64,000 bases of DNA, taken from Variovorax sp. WS11. Its GTDB lineage: Bacteria; Pseudomonadota; Gammaproteobacteria; Burkholderiales; Burkholderiaceae_C. The first letter of the stretch is position 1. Every line of letters begins with the position of its first letter. The stretch is from contig NZ_JAAGOW010000001.1 of assembly GCF_010499245.1 (NCBI RefSeq), positions 3,658,001 through 3,722,000 on the forward strand, written 5' to 3'. Below the pieces are notes generated by a model. The model ran no database searches, had not been told where the DNA came from, and worked only from the letters and a program-made list of their open reading frames with translations. This document shows positions 47,301 through 55,638 of the stretch, one piece after another. Position numbers and translations under genes: made by a program.

Positions 47301-48398
47301 ATGAACGTGGAGCCGGGCGCCGCGCGCGCCAACCCCCTGACCCGGATTATCGACGCCGCCCTGCAGCGCGACGGCGGCTGGCTGCCCTTCGACCGCTTCA
47401 TGGCCCTGGCCTTGTACGCGCCGGGGCTGGGCTATTACGCCAACGCGAGCCGCAAGTTCGGCCACATGCCCGAATCGGGCAGCGACTTCGTCACCGCGCC
47501 CGAGCTCACGCCGCTGTTCGGCCGCACGCTGGCGCTGCAGCTGGCCGAGGCGCTGGAGCGCACCGGCACGGACGAGATCTGGGAGTTCGGCGCCGGCTCG
47601 GGCGCGCTGGCCGCGCAGCTGCTCGAGGCGCTGGGCGAGCGCGTCGCTCGCTACCGCATCGTCGACCTGTCGGGCACGCTGCGCGAGCGCCAGCAGCAGG
47701 CGCTCGCGTCCTGGCACGCCAAGGTCGAGTGGCTGTCCGAGCTGCCGGCACACATGCGCGGCGTGGTGGTGGGCAACGAGGTGCTCGACGCCATGCCCGT
47801 GCAGCTGCTGGCGCGTCGCGGCGGGCAGTGGTTCGAGCGCGGCGTCGTGCGGCAAGGCGAGGGCTTCGGCTGGAACGACCGCCCGACCGAGCTGCGCCCG
47901 CCCTTCGAGATCGCCGGCGCGCACGACTACCTGACCGAGATCCACCCGCAGGCCCGCGCCTTCATCGCCACCCTGGCGGAGCGCCTGCAGCAGGGCGCCG
48001 CCTTCTTCATCGACTACGGCTTTCCCGAGGCCGAGTACTACCACCCCCAGCGCCACATGGGCACCGTGATGTGCCACCGCGGCCACCTGGCCGACGCCGA
48101 TCCGCTGGCCGATGTCGGCGCCAAGGACATCACGGCCCATGTCGATTTCACCGGCATCGCGCTGGCCGGGCAGGACGCCGGCCTGGCGGTGCTCGGCTAC
48201 ACCAGCCAGGCGAGGTTCCTGCTCAATGCCGGCATCCTGCCGATGATGGAATCGGCATCGCTGGCCGAGCGCACGCTCGCCGCGCGGCTGATCCACGAGC
48301 ACGAGATGGGCGAGTTGTTCAAGGTGATCGGCTTCGCGGTCGGCGAGGGCTGGGAGGCCCTGGGTTTCGCCGAGGGCGACCGCAGCCACACGCTGTGA
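47301..48398 (+). CDS. MidA/NDUFAF7-type SAM-dependent methyltransferase (DUF185)
   Basis: A 365-residue class I methyltransferase. Motif I is IWEFGAGSGALAAQLL (about 94-109), with the DUF185 features ALYAPGLGYYANASRKFG near the N-terminus, GNEVLDAMPV, and IDYGFPEAEYYHP. The eukaryotic relative NDUFAF7 methylates an Arg of complex I; the bacterial target is unproven. Start at 47301 places almost no promoter between it and the divergent SDR gene, so its promoter may lie within that gene. Confidence 0.9.
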   Translation: MNVEPGAARANPLTRIIDAALQRDGGWLPFDRFMALALYAPGLGYYANASRKFGHMPESGSDFVTAPELTPLFGRTLALQLAEALERTGTDEIWEFGAGSGALAAQLLEALGERVARYRIVDLSGTLRERQQQALASWHAKVEWLSELPAHMRGVVVGNEVLDAMPVQLLARRGGQWFERGVVRQGEGFGWNDRPTELRPPFEIAGAHDYLTEIHPQARAFIATLAERLQQGAAFFIDYGFPEAEYYHPQRHMGTVMCHRGHLADADPLADVGAKDITAHVDFTGIALAGQDAGLAVLGYTSQARFLLNAGILPMMESASLAERTLAARLIHEHEMGELFKVIGFAVGEGWEALGFAEGDRSHTL

Positions 48399-48487
48399 TG
48401 CAGCGAGCCATAAGCTAGCAACGAACGGTTTCTTGGCAATCGCCGGCCATGCTCCTACAGTGGTCGGCTCCTCGATGAATCGTTCGA

Positions 48488-49372
48488 ATGACTGCCTCGC
48501 CTGACACCACGCCACCCCAGGACTTCGAGATCCGCCGCTTCGACGCACCGGTCGGCGCCGAGGTGCTCGGCCTGGACATCGGCAAGCCCATCAACGCCGT
48601 CGACTTCGCGCGCCTCCACCGCGCGCACCTGGACCACCATGTGCTGGTCTTCCGCGACCAGCGCGTCACGCCTGAAGCGCACATCGCCTTCAGCCGCCGC
48701 TTCGGCCCGCTCGAGATCCATGTGCTGCACCAGTTCCATCTGGCGGGCCATCCGGAGATCCTGATCGTCTCCAACATCAAGAAGCCCGACGGCGAGCCGC
48801 TGGGCCTGGGCGATGCCGGCGCCTACTGGCACTCCGATCTGTCGTACAAGCCCAAGCCCAGCCTGGGCTCGCTGCTGCATGCACAGGAGCTGCCCAGCGA
48901 GGGCGGCGACACGCTGTTCGCAGACCAGCACCTGGCCTGGGAAGGCCTTGCGCCCGCGCTGCAGCAGCGCATCGTGCCGCTGAAGGCCGAGCACAGCTAC
49001 CTCGCGAAGTACGAGGAACTGCGCGCGAAGAACCCCTGGCGCCCCAAGCTGTCGCAGGCGCAGATCGACCAGGTCGCGCCGGCCGTGCAGCCGGTGGTGC
49101 GCATCCATCCGGAGACCGGCCGCAAGGCGCTTTTCGTCAGCGAGCACTTCACGACCCGCATCGTCGGCCTGCCGCAGGAGGAGGGCGATGCGCTGCTGGC
49201 CGAGCTGTTCGCGCACAGCGTCAAGCCCGAGTACGTGTACCGCCACCGCTGGGCGCCGCACGACCTGGTGTTCTGGGACAACCGTTCGCTGATGCACCTC
49301 GCGGCGGGCACGCCCGACCACCTGCGGCGCAAGCTCCACCGCACCACTGTCGAGGGTGATGCGCCGTTCTGA
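48488..49372 (+). CDS. TauD/TfdA-family Fe(II)/2-oxoglutarate dioxygenase
   Basis: A 294-residue dioxygenase. Metal ligands are His115 and Asp117 in YWHSDLSYK and the distal His in NRSLMHLAAG; the 2-oxoglutarate-binding Arg is in the C-terminal LRRKLHRTTVEG. The family oxidises taurine, alkyl sulfates, phenoxyacetates and others; the neighbours do not point to a substrate. It stands alone, 89 bases after the methyltransferase. Confidence 0.93.
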   Translation: MTASPDTTPPQDFEIRRFDAPVGAEVLGLDIGKPINAVDFARLHRAHLDHHVLVFRDQRVTPEAHIAFSRRFGPLEIHVLHQFHLAGHPEILIVSNIKKPDGEPLGLGDAGAYWHSDLSYKPKPSLGSLLHAQELPSEGGDTLFADQHLAWEGLAPALQQRIVPLKAEHSYLAKYEELRAKNPWRPKLSQAQIDQVAPAVQPVVRIHPETGRKALFVSEHFTTRIVGLPQEEGDALLAELFAHSVKPEYVYRHRWAPHDLVFWDNRSLMHLAAGTPDHLRRKLHRTTVEGDAPF

Positions 49373-49759
49373 TCAGACCTTGGCCTGTCGCCTCACCTGG
49401 CGAAGCTCCTCGTGCAGGAAGTCGGCGGAGTTGCGCGTGCCCTTGTTCGCGGTGCGGACCTTGTAGGGGACCTTCGTCACTTCCGAGCGCGTGCCGCAGA
49501 GCCGGATGAAGTCCTCCGCGGTCACGATCTTGTCCTTGAAGTGGTCGTACTTGGCGCGCAAGTGGCGTGCGGCTTCCGCCGCGTCATGCTCTTCGCCGTT
49601 GCGCATGAACTTCATCGACTTGTGGTCGGCGACGCGCTCGATCAGCGTCTCGATGACCTTCTGCTCGGAGGGCGACGGCGTGGCGTACGCCAGGCCGGCC
49701 ACGCAGAGTGCGACGGCCGTCGTGGCCAGCAGGCGTTGCAGGAATCGAATCAGGTTCAT
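49373..49759 (-). CDS. DUF5329-type exported protein
   Basis: A 128-residue protein with a signal peptide (LLATTAVALCVAGLAYA, cleavage about residue 26). The mature part matches the DUF5329 pattern: EQKVIETLIERV, MKFMRNGEEHDAAEAARHL, IVTAEDFIRLCGTRS, and the closing NSADFLHEELRQ. No function is known. Its stop abuts the stop of the convergent dioxygenase gene with no gap. Confidence 0.82.
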   Translation of the reverse strand: MNLIRFLQRLLATTAVALCVAGLAYATPSPSEQKVIETLIERVADHKSMKFMRNGEEHDAAEAARHLRAKYDHFKDKIVTAEDFIRLCGTRSEVTKVPYKVRTANKGTRNSADFLHEELRQVRRQAKV

Positions 49760-49872
49760 GGCATGGGCTCCGGGAACTGGTCATCCTAATCGGGGACCGG
49801 TGGCGCGCTGCGTGGGGCGCCGGGGCGCCCTGGCGTCAGGTTTAATCTGATCTTCTTTTCCGTTCGCGCGCC

Positions 49873-50655
49873 ATGAGCTCCCCCGCCACACCCCAAGACA
49901 ACCTGCGCATCGCCAACGCCCTTGCCGATGCCGCTGCCTCCCATTCGCTGCGCCTGTTCCGCACGCCGCTGGAGGTGATCGCCAAGGCCGATGAAAGCCC
50001 GGTCACGCAGGCCGACCGCGCGGCCGAGGCCGCCATGCGCGAGATCCTCGGCCGGGAACGCCCCGCCGATGGCATCTACGGCGAGGAGCACGGCCTGGAG
50101 CGCCTGGACGCCGCCAGCGTCTGGGTGTTGGACCCGATCGACGGCACGCGCAGCTTCATCACCGGTTCACCGCTGTGGGGCACGTTGATCGGGCTGGTGC
50201 GCGGCGGCCGCGTCGAACTGGGCATGGTCGACATGCCGGTGCTGGACGAGCGCTGGGTCGGCCAGCCCGGCCTGGGCGCGCAGCGCAACGGCCAGGCGGT
50301 GCGCGTGAGCGCCTGCAGTGCCGTCGAGGCGGCGCGCATCTTCACCACCTCGCCCGACATCTTCGGCGCCGCCGACTGGCAGGCCTTCGACCGGCTGAGC
50401 CGGCGCTGCGCCATGCGCCGTTTCGGCGGCGACTGCTACAGCTACGCCCAGCTGGCCGGCGGCACCGTCGACCTGGTGGTGGAGACCGGCCTGCAGCCTT
50501 ACGACTACCTGGGCCCCGCCGGCCTGATCGAGGCCGCGGGCGGCGTCATCACCGACTGGGCGGGCCGGCCGCTGGGGCTGGGCTCCGACGGGCGCGTGAT
50601 CGCCGCGGCCACGCCTGCGTTGCACCAAGAGGCGCTGGCGATCCTCAATCCGTAG
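49873..50655 (+). CDS. Inositol monophosphatase family protein, possibly histidinol-phosphatase
   Basis: A 260-residue Mg-dependent phosphatase. Metal sites are YGEEHG (about 70-75) and LDPIDGTRSFITG (about 86-98); the C-terminal metal Asp is in LQPYDYLGPAGLIEAAGG. The sequence resembles HisN-type histidinol-phosphate phosphatases more than SuhB, from the TRSFITGSPLWGTLIG stretch, but substrates in this family overlap. No histidine genes are nearby, so I leave the symbol open. Confidence 0.85.
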   Translation: MSSPATPQDNLRIANALADAAASHSLRLFRTPLEVIAKADESPVTQADRAAEAAMREILGRERPADGIYGEEHGLERLDAASVWVLDPIDGTRSFITGSPLWGTLIGLVRGGRVELGMVDMPVLDERWVGQPGLGAQRNGQAVRVSACSAVEAARIFTTSPDIFGAADWQAFDRLSRRCAMRRFGGDCYSYAQLAGGTVDLVVETGLQPYDYLGPAGLIEAAGGVITDWAGRPLGLGSDGRVIAAATPALHQEALAILNP

Positions 50656-50672
50656 CGAGCCGATCGCGCGGC

Positions 50673-51281
50673 TCAGCCGATCCGCAGCGTCGACGCGCCC
50701 GTGAACGCATAGTCCGGAATCTCCAGGTTGGTGGGGGCCGGCACGTTCTTCACGACCCGGCCCGCCAGGTCGTAGCGCGAGCCGTGGCAAGGGCACACGA
50801 ACCCGCCGGGCGCGTGAAGCTCCGCGTTCAATGCGGCGTCGTCCAGCCGCAGTGTCGGCATGCAGCCCAGGTGCGTGCAGATGCCGATCGCGACGAAGAG
50901 ATCCGCCCGTTCCGAGCGGGTGGGATTGGCGCACGACGCCGGTTGCTCGGACCGTTTGGACTGCGGGTCCGCCAGCTCCGGGTCGGGCCAGCGGAGTGCC
51001 CGCACCATCTCGTCGCTGCGGCGCATCAGCCAGACCGGCTTGCCGCGCCATTCCACGGTGCGCAGTTCGCCCACCGTCAGCGTGGCGAGGTCGACCTGCA
51101 CCGGCCCGCCGAACGCCCTGGCACGTTCGGAGGGCTCCAGGCTGGCGACGAAGGGATAGGCCGCTGCCAGCAGGCCGGCACCGCCGACGACGCCGGTGGC
51201 CGTGCGCAGCAGCCGGCGCCGCGTCGCATCGGGCACGGCGCCCTCGTGGACCTGGTGGACGAATTCGCGGATCGCGCTCAT
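50673..51281 (-). CDS. Rieske iron-sulfur protein, PetA-like, without cytochrome b/c1 partners
   Basis: A 202-residue ubiquinol-cytochrome c reductase-type Rieske protein. The twin-Arg N-terminus TRRRLLRTATGVVGGAGLL suggests Tat export with a retained anchor. Cluster ligands are in CTHLGC and CPCHGSRYD. A PetA-type domain ends NLEIPDYAFTG. petB and petC, its usual operon partners, are not adjacent: the gene lies between a phosphatase and an AraC regulator. It may be a second, accessory Rieske protein. ATG 51281 fits the Tat signal; upstream in-frame sequence is not protein-like. Confidence 0.9.
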   Translation of the reverse strand: MSAIREFVHQVHEGAVPDATRRRLLRTATGVVGGAGLLAAAYPFVASLEPSERARAFGGPVQVDLATLTVGELRTVEWRGKPVWLMRRSDEMVRALRWPDPELADPQSKRSEQPASCANPTRSERADLFVAIGICTHLGCMPTLRLDDAALNAELHAPGGFVCPCHGSRYDLAGRVVKNVPAPTNLEIPDYAFTGASTLRIG

Positions 51282-51459
51282 CGCTTCACTATCGACACCG
51301 ATGCTTAGGCGATCCTTAAGCTCGCCCGGGACACAGGTCCCGGTCCCCACAGCCCCCATGGCGCCGCAGGCGGTCCGGACGGGACAAAGGCCCCGGGACG
51401 GCTGGCGCCGCGCACCGAACAATGGAAGCTCCCCTTCATGTTTTTCGTGGGAGGCTTCG

Positions 51460-52368
51460 ATGTCCGTCTACGCGATCCACGCCGCGCCCGCCAAGCGCTT
51501 CCATGTGGCGCATGCCTGCGCCGCCGCCGCCCTGCCGACACGGCATGTGGCCTCGCTGGGCCTGGTCGACGTCGAGGCCCGCGGGGGTGGCGTACACCGG
51601 GGGCTGCCGCATGAGCTCTTCATGGTCACGGCCTACTGCGACGAGCGGCTGGACTGCCGCAGCGCCGGCGACGGCGGCGCGTTGCGCGTGATGGTCTCGG
51701 CCCTGCGCACGCAGGCCGTGAACTTCCAGACGCAGGGCCGCGGACAACTGGCGATCGCCATGCTGACGCCGCTGGGCCTGCTGCGCGCCTTCGGCCGGCC
51801 CTGGGACCGCCTGTGCAACGAGCGCCTGCCGCTGCGCGAGATCGTGCCGGCATGGCAGGAGGCGATGCTGCACGGCGCGCTGGTCGATGCCCCGTCCGGG
51901 CCCGAGCGCTGCGCGGTCTTCGGGCGCTGGCTCGAGACCCGCATCGGCGAGCGCCGCCCGCTGGGCTGGCAGGCCGAGCGCGTGGCGGCGGCGGCGATGT
52001 CGCTCCTCGAGGCGCCGGAGCTCTCGGTCGACGAACTGGCCGGCCAGCATCGCGTGAGCCGGCGCCAGCTGGAGCGCGACTTCCGTCACTGGCTGGGCGT
52101 CGCGCCGGCCGGCTACGCGCGGCTGGTGCGCTTCCAGCGCGCGGCCTGCGCGATCGCCGAGGGGACGCCGCTGGCCCATGTGGCGGCGGAGCAAGGCTAT
52201 GCCGACCAGGCCCATATGACACGCGCCTTCTCCGAGACCGCCGGCGTCACGCCGCGCCAGCTGCGCGAGGGCGGCGGTCCTGCGTCTGCCCTGCGTTCGG
52301 TCTTTGCGCAGCGAATGATCATGCTGCCGGCGGCCGGCGAGGCCGAAGCCCTGCGGCTGGCGGCCTGA
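51460..52368 (+). CDS. AraC-family transcriptional regulator
   Basis: A 302-residue regulator. The N-terminal domain (about 1-170) is of the kind with no clear sugar-binding cupin. The C-terminal double HTH (about 180-275) includes LSVDELAGQHRVSRRQLERDF, and the second helix set HVAAEQGYADQAHMTRAF with G-V-T-P-x-x-L. Divergent from the Rieske gene (178 bases between starts), which is its most likely neighbour target. ATG 51460 has a purine-rich GGGAGGCTTCG upstream. Confidence 0.9.
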   Translation: MSVYAIHAAPAKRFHVAHACAAAALPTRHVASLGLVDVEARGGGVHRGLPHELFMVTAYCDERLDCRSAGDGGALRVMVSALRTQAVNFQTQGRGQLAIAMLTPLGLLRAFGRPWDRLCNERLPLREIVPAWQEAMLHGALVDAPSGPERCAVFGRWLETRIGERRPLGWQAERVAAAAMSLLEAPELSVDELAGQHRVSRRQLERDFRHWLGVAPAGYARLVRFQRAACAIAEGTPLAHVAAEQGYADQAHMTRAFSETAGVTPRQLREGGGPASALRSVFAQRMIMLPAAGEAEALRLAA

Positions 52369-52390
52369 GAGGCTGAGCGCCGCACGGGGC

Positions 52391-52624
52391 TCAAAGGGCC
52401 CCGGCGCGCGGCGTGCCTGCGCTTCTTTCGACCGGCGTGGCCGCCTGCCGATCCAGCGGCTCGCGTGGAAGCGGCCAGGCGAGCACCTTGCCGCTGTCGC
52501 TCCACGCCTCGGCCGCGAGGGCGGCCGAGCGGATGGTGGCCCGCATGTCGCAGGCGGCGATGCCGGCAGCAGCCAGCACCAGCAGCAGGCCGGCCAGGCC
52601 GGCGCGAAGCGCCTCGTCGAACAT
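52391..52624 (-). CDS. Small single-pass membrane protein, unknown
   Basis: A 77-residue protein with one hydrophobic helix (LAGLLLVLAAAGIAAC) and a polar tail. I chose ATG 52624 because AAGGAG lies 6 bases before it; the next upstream ATG (52630) sits right on that site. No family recognised. It is convergent with the AraC gene and may be only weakly supported as a gene. Confidence 0.5.
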   Translation of the reverse strand: MFDEALRAGLAGLLLVLAAAGIAACDMRATIRSAALAAEAWSDSGKVLAWPLPREPLDRQAATPVERSAGTPRAGAL

Positions 52625-52728
52625 GCTCATCTCCTTGCGTCGGGTCGAGTGATCGATGTTCCGCGCAGGGGCCCTTCGGGTCTTGCAGTTTTGCGACACC
52701 TTGCGGGTCCGGGCGCTAGACTGTCCGC

Positions 52729-52923
52729 ATGATTCGCTGGCTGATCGTCGTCGTGCTCGCGCTGCTCCTGATGAGCGGCCTGACGCAATGGCTGCGGCGC
52801 TTCGGCTTCGGGCGCCTGCCCGGCGACTTTGAGTTTCGTGCCTTCGGGCGCGAATGGCAGCTGCCGATCGGAAGCACCGTCGTGCTCAGCCTGATCGCGG
52901 CCCTGATTGCACGATGGATCTGA
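52729..52923 (+). CDS. DUF2905-family small membrane protein
   Basis: A 64-residue protein with two hydrophobic helices: LIVVVLALLLMSGLTQWLRR and STVVLSLIAALIARW. The sequence FGFGRLPGDFEF in the middle is the DUF2905 hallmark. Function unknown. It ends 4 bases before the ROK kinase start, so the two are likely co-translated. Confidence 0.88.
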   Translation: MIRWLIVVVLALLLMSGLTQWLRRFGFGRLPGDFEFRAFGREWQLPIGSTVVLSLIAALIARWI

Positions 52924-52927
52924 CCCC

Positions 52928-53854
52928 ATGAGAGCCTGTGTCGATATCGGCGGCACCAAGGTGGCCGTGAGCCTGTCGGCCGACAGCGCCTCGCCCCTGA
53001 TCGGCCGCCGCACCGAACCCACCGCCAAGACCGGCAACAACGACGCAGTGGCGCAGCAGATCCTGCGGCTCGTCGACGAGATCTGCGCCGAGCAGGGCAT
53101 CGCTCCCGCCTCGGTCGAGCGCGTCGGCGTCTCCTCGGCCGGCCCTTTCGTGCTGCGCGACGGGCTGGTCGAGCTGGCCACGCCCAACATCTGCGGCGGC
53201 ATCGCGGGCCCGGCGCGCGGCCTGCCCAACGACTGGATGACGGCCACCGTCGAGGCGCCGCTCAAACAGCGCTTCCGCCATGTCCGGGTCGAGAACGACG
53301 CCGTCGCCGCCCTCGAGGCCGAGCGCACCTGGGGCGCGCTGCAGGGCACGGACCACTGCGCCTATGTCACCTGGAGCACCGGCGTCGGGGTCGGCCTGTG
53401 CGTCGACGGCCGCATCCTGCACGGCAAGAACGGCAATGCGGGCCATGCGGGCCACAGCTTCGTATCCGACGACGACAGCCATGCGCTGTGCGGCTGCGGC
53501 AACGTCGGCGATGTCGAGGCCCTGGCCGCGGGCAACGCGATCGCCCGCCGCTTCGGCCGTCCGCCGCCGGAACTGTTCGCCGCCGCCGCGGCCGGCGAGC
53601 CGAAGGCGCTGGCCACCACCGAGGCAGCGTGCCGGGTGATGGGCCGCATGCTCTTCAACCTGATCGCCACGCTCGACCTCGAGCGCATCAGCCTGGGCGG
53701 CAGCGTCTTCTGGCACAACCGCGATTTCCTGCTGCCGCGCCTGCAGGCCGAGATCGACGGCAAGCTCGTGCCGCTGACAGGCGGCGCGGTGTTGGTGCCT
53801 GCGGGCTTGGGCGACAAGGTCGGCGACTTCGCTGCGCTTGCGCTGCTCGATTAA
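52928..53854 (+). CDS. ROK-family sugar kinase
   Basis: A 308-residue ROK protein. The phosphate loop is VDIGGTKVAVSLS (about 5-17); the catalytic Asp is in VENDAVAALEAE. The zinc site HALCGCGNVGDVEALA keeps C-x-C-G but has Asp where the third Cys is usual (G-C-x-E reads G-D-V-E). No repressor HTH is present, so this is a kinase, possibly for glucose or N-acetylmannosamine. ATG 52928 begins at MRACVDIGGTK. It overlaps the convergent SDR by 4 bases (TTAA). Confidence 0.9.
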   Translation: MRACVDIGGTKVAVSLSADSASPLIGRRTEPTAKTGNNDAVAQQILRLVDEICAEQGIAPASVERVGVSSAGPFVLRDGLVELATPNICGGIAGPARGLPNDWMTATVEAPLKQRFRHVRVENDAVAALEAERTWGALQGTDHCAYVTWSTGVGVGLCVDGRILHGKNGNAGHAGHSFVSDDDSHALCGCGNVGDVEALAAGNAIARRFGRPPPELFAAAAAGEPKALATTEAACRVMGRMLFNLIATLDLERISLGGSVFWHNRDFLLPRLQAEIDGKLVPLTGGAVLVPAGLGDKVGDFAALALLD

Positions 53855-54618
53855 AGGAACATCCCGCCCGAGACCTCGATGCGCTGCCCGGTGATCCAGC
53901 GGTTCTCAGGCTGCAGCAGCGAAGAGATCGCCCCGCCGATGTCGTCCGGCAGCCCCGCTCGGCCCAGCGCCGTCTGGGAGGCGACAAAGCTGTTGACCTG
54001 CGCGTTGTCGCGCGTCAGCCCGCCGCCGAAGTCGGTCTCGATCGCGCCCGGCGCCACCACGTTCACCGCGATGCCGCGCGCGCCCAGCTCCTTGGCCTGG
54101 TAGCGCGTCAGCACCTCGATGCCGCCCTTCATCGCCGCGTAGGCGGCATAGCCCGGGAGCGCGAAGCGCGCGAGGCCGGTCGATACGTTGAGGATGCGCC
54201 CGCCGTCGGCGATCAGCGGCAGCAGCTTTTGCGTGAGGAAGAAGGGCCCCTTGAGCTGGATGTTCATCAGCTGGTCGAACTGTTCCTCGCTGGTCTCCTC
54301 GAAGCTCGCGCGCAGGCCGATGCCGGCGTTGTTGACCAGGTAGTCGAAGCGCTCGCGCTGCCAGTGCTGCGCCAGTGCGGCCTTCACCTGTGCGGCGAAG
54401 TCCGCGAAGCCTCGGCTGTCGGCGACGTCGAGGGGCAGCGCCACGGCGCGGCGGCCCAACGCCTCGATCTGCTGGACGACCTGCTGGGCCTCTTCGGCGC
54501 CGCTGCGGTAAGTCAGGATGATGTCGACGCCGCGCTCGGCCAGCTTCAGCGCGGTGTTCTTGCCCAGGCCGCGGCTGCCGCCGGTGATCAAGGCGATGGG
54601 GGTGGTGCTGGTGTTCAT
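53851..54618 (-). CDS. SDR-family oxidoreductase
   Basis: A 255-residue classical short-chain dehydrogenase: cofactor site ITGGSRGLGKNTAL, NNAGIG, and the Ser/Tyr/Lys active site with YAAYAAMKG, then PGAIETD. Substrate unknown. It is divergent from a LysR gene with 123 bases between starts, the usual layout for a regulator and its target. ATG 54618 is chosen; the frame extends upstream without RBS. Confidence 0.9.
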   Translation of the reverse strand: MNTSTTPIALITGGSRGLGKNTALKLAERGVDIILTYRSGAEEAQQVVQQIEALGRRAVALPLDVADSRGFADFAAQVKAALAQHWQRERFDYLVNNAGIGLRASFEETSEEQFDQLMNIQLKGPFFLTQKLLPLIADGGRILNVSTGLARFALPGYAAYAAMKGGIEVLTRYQAKELGARGIAVNVVAPGAIETDFGGGLTRDNAQVNSFVASQTALGRAGLPDDIGGAISSLLQPENRWITGQRIEVSGGMFL

Positions 54619-54741
54619 GTCGCTTCCTTTGAAAGAGAGTGGGTCGGTGGAGTGGACTTTAGGGAAGAACAATGAGCCGATAAACTGCCTGAAAAAGAGA
54701 TGACTGTTCAGGTGAGGAGAACAATCAAGCGCCCTTCACCG

Positions 54742-55638
54742 ATGGACCTCGACACGCTTCGCATCTTTGTCAAAGTGGCCGAACTGGCCAGCTTCACCCG
54801 CGCCGCCGACCAGCTCGGCCATCCCAAGGCGCGCGTCTCCACCGCCGTGCAGCAGCTGGAGGCGCAACTCGGCACCCGGCTGCTGCACCGGACCACCCGC
54901 AGCGTGCGCCTGACGCAGGACGGCGAGCAGTTCCTGGAGCGCTGCAAGGAACTGCTGGCGGACGCGGAGGAGTTGCAGTCCATGTTCCAGCAGGCGCCCA
55001 GCGCCCTGCGCGGGCGGCTGCGCGTCGACCTGCCGGTGGGCATCGCGCGCAGCATCGTGATCCCGCGCCTGCCCGAGTTCTTCGCCGTCCATCCGCAGCT
55101 GGCGCTGGAGATCAGCACCACCGACCGGCTGGTGGATCCGGTGCACGAGGGCTTCGATTGCGTGCTGCGCATCGGCGCGCTGCGCGAGTCGGGCCTGGTG
55201 GCGCGTCCGCTGGGGCGGCTGCGGCTGATCAACTGCGCGAGCCCCGGCTACCTGCGCGCGCAGGGCATTCCGCGGACGCTGGAGGACCTGGCGGGGCATC
55301 GGCTGGTTCACTACTCGCCCACGCTCGGCGGCCAGCCGCCGGGGTGGGAGTACCACGACGGCGAGCGCTACCGCTTCCAGCCCATGGGTGGGCAGATCAC
55401 GGTGAACAGCTCGGAGGCCTACGAAGCCGCCTGCCTCGCGGGCCTGGGCCTGATCCAGGCGCCGGTGCTGGGCCTGCAGCCGCTGATCGAGCAGGGGCTG
55501 CTGGAGGAGGTCATGCCGCAGGCGACGGGTGAGCCGATGCCGGTGACGCTGCTTTATCCGCACCGGCGGAACCTGTCCAAGCGGGTGCAGGCCGTGCTGG
55601 ACTGGCTGGCGCAGACACTGGCGCCCTCGCTGCACTAG
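54742..55638 (+). CDS. LysR-family regulator divergent from the SDR gene
   Basis: A 298-residue LysR regulator. HTH in residues 1-60 (VKVAELASFTRAADQLG, then RVSTAVQQLEAQLGTRLLHR). The effector domain is of the PBP2 type seen in regulators that sit next to short-chain dehydrogenases. ATG 54742 begins MDLDTLRIF; upstream ATG 54700 is less likely. Its last 128 bases overlap the convergent MocR gene. Confidence 0.9.
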   Translation: MDLDTLRIFVKVAELASFTRAADQLGHPKARVSTAVQQLEAQLGTRLLHRTTRSVRLTQDGEQFLERCKELLADAEELQSMFQQAPSALRGRLRVDLPVGIARSIVIPRLPEFFAVHPQLALEISTTDRLVDPVHEGFDCVLRIGALRESGLVARPLGRLRLINCASPGYLRAQGIPRTLEDLAGHRLVHYSPTLGGQPPGWEYHDGERYRFQPMGGQITVNSSEAYEAACLAGLGLIQAPVLGLQPLIEQGLLEEVMPQATGEPMPVTLLYPHRRNLSKRVQAVLDWLAQTLAPSLH

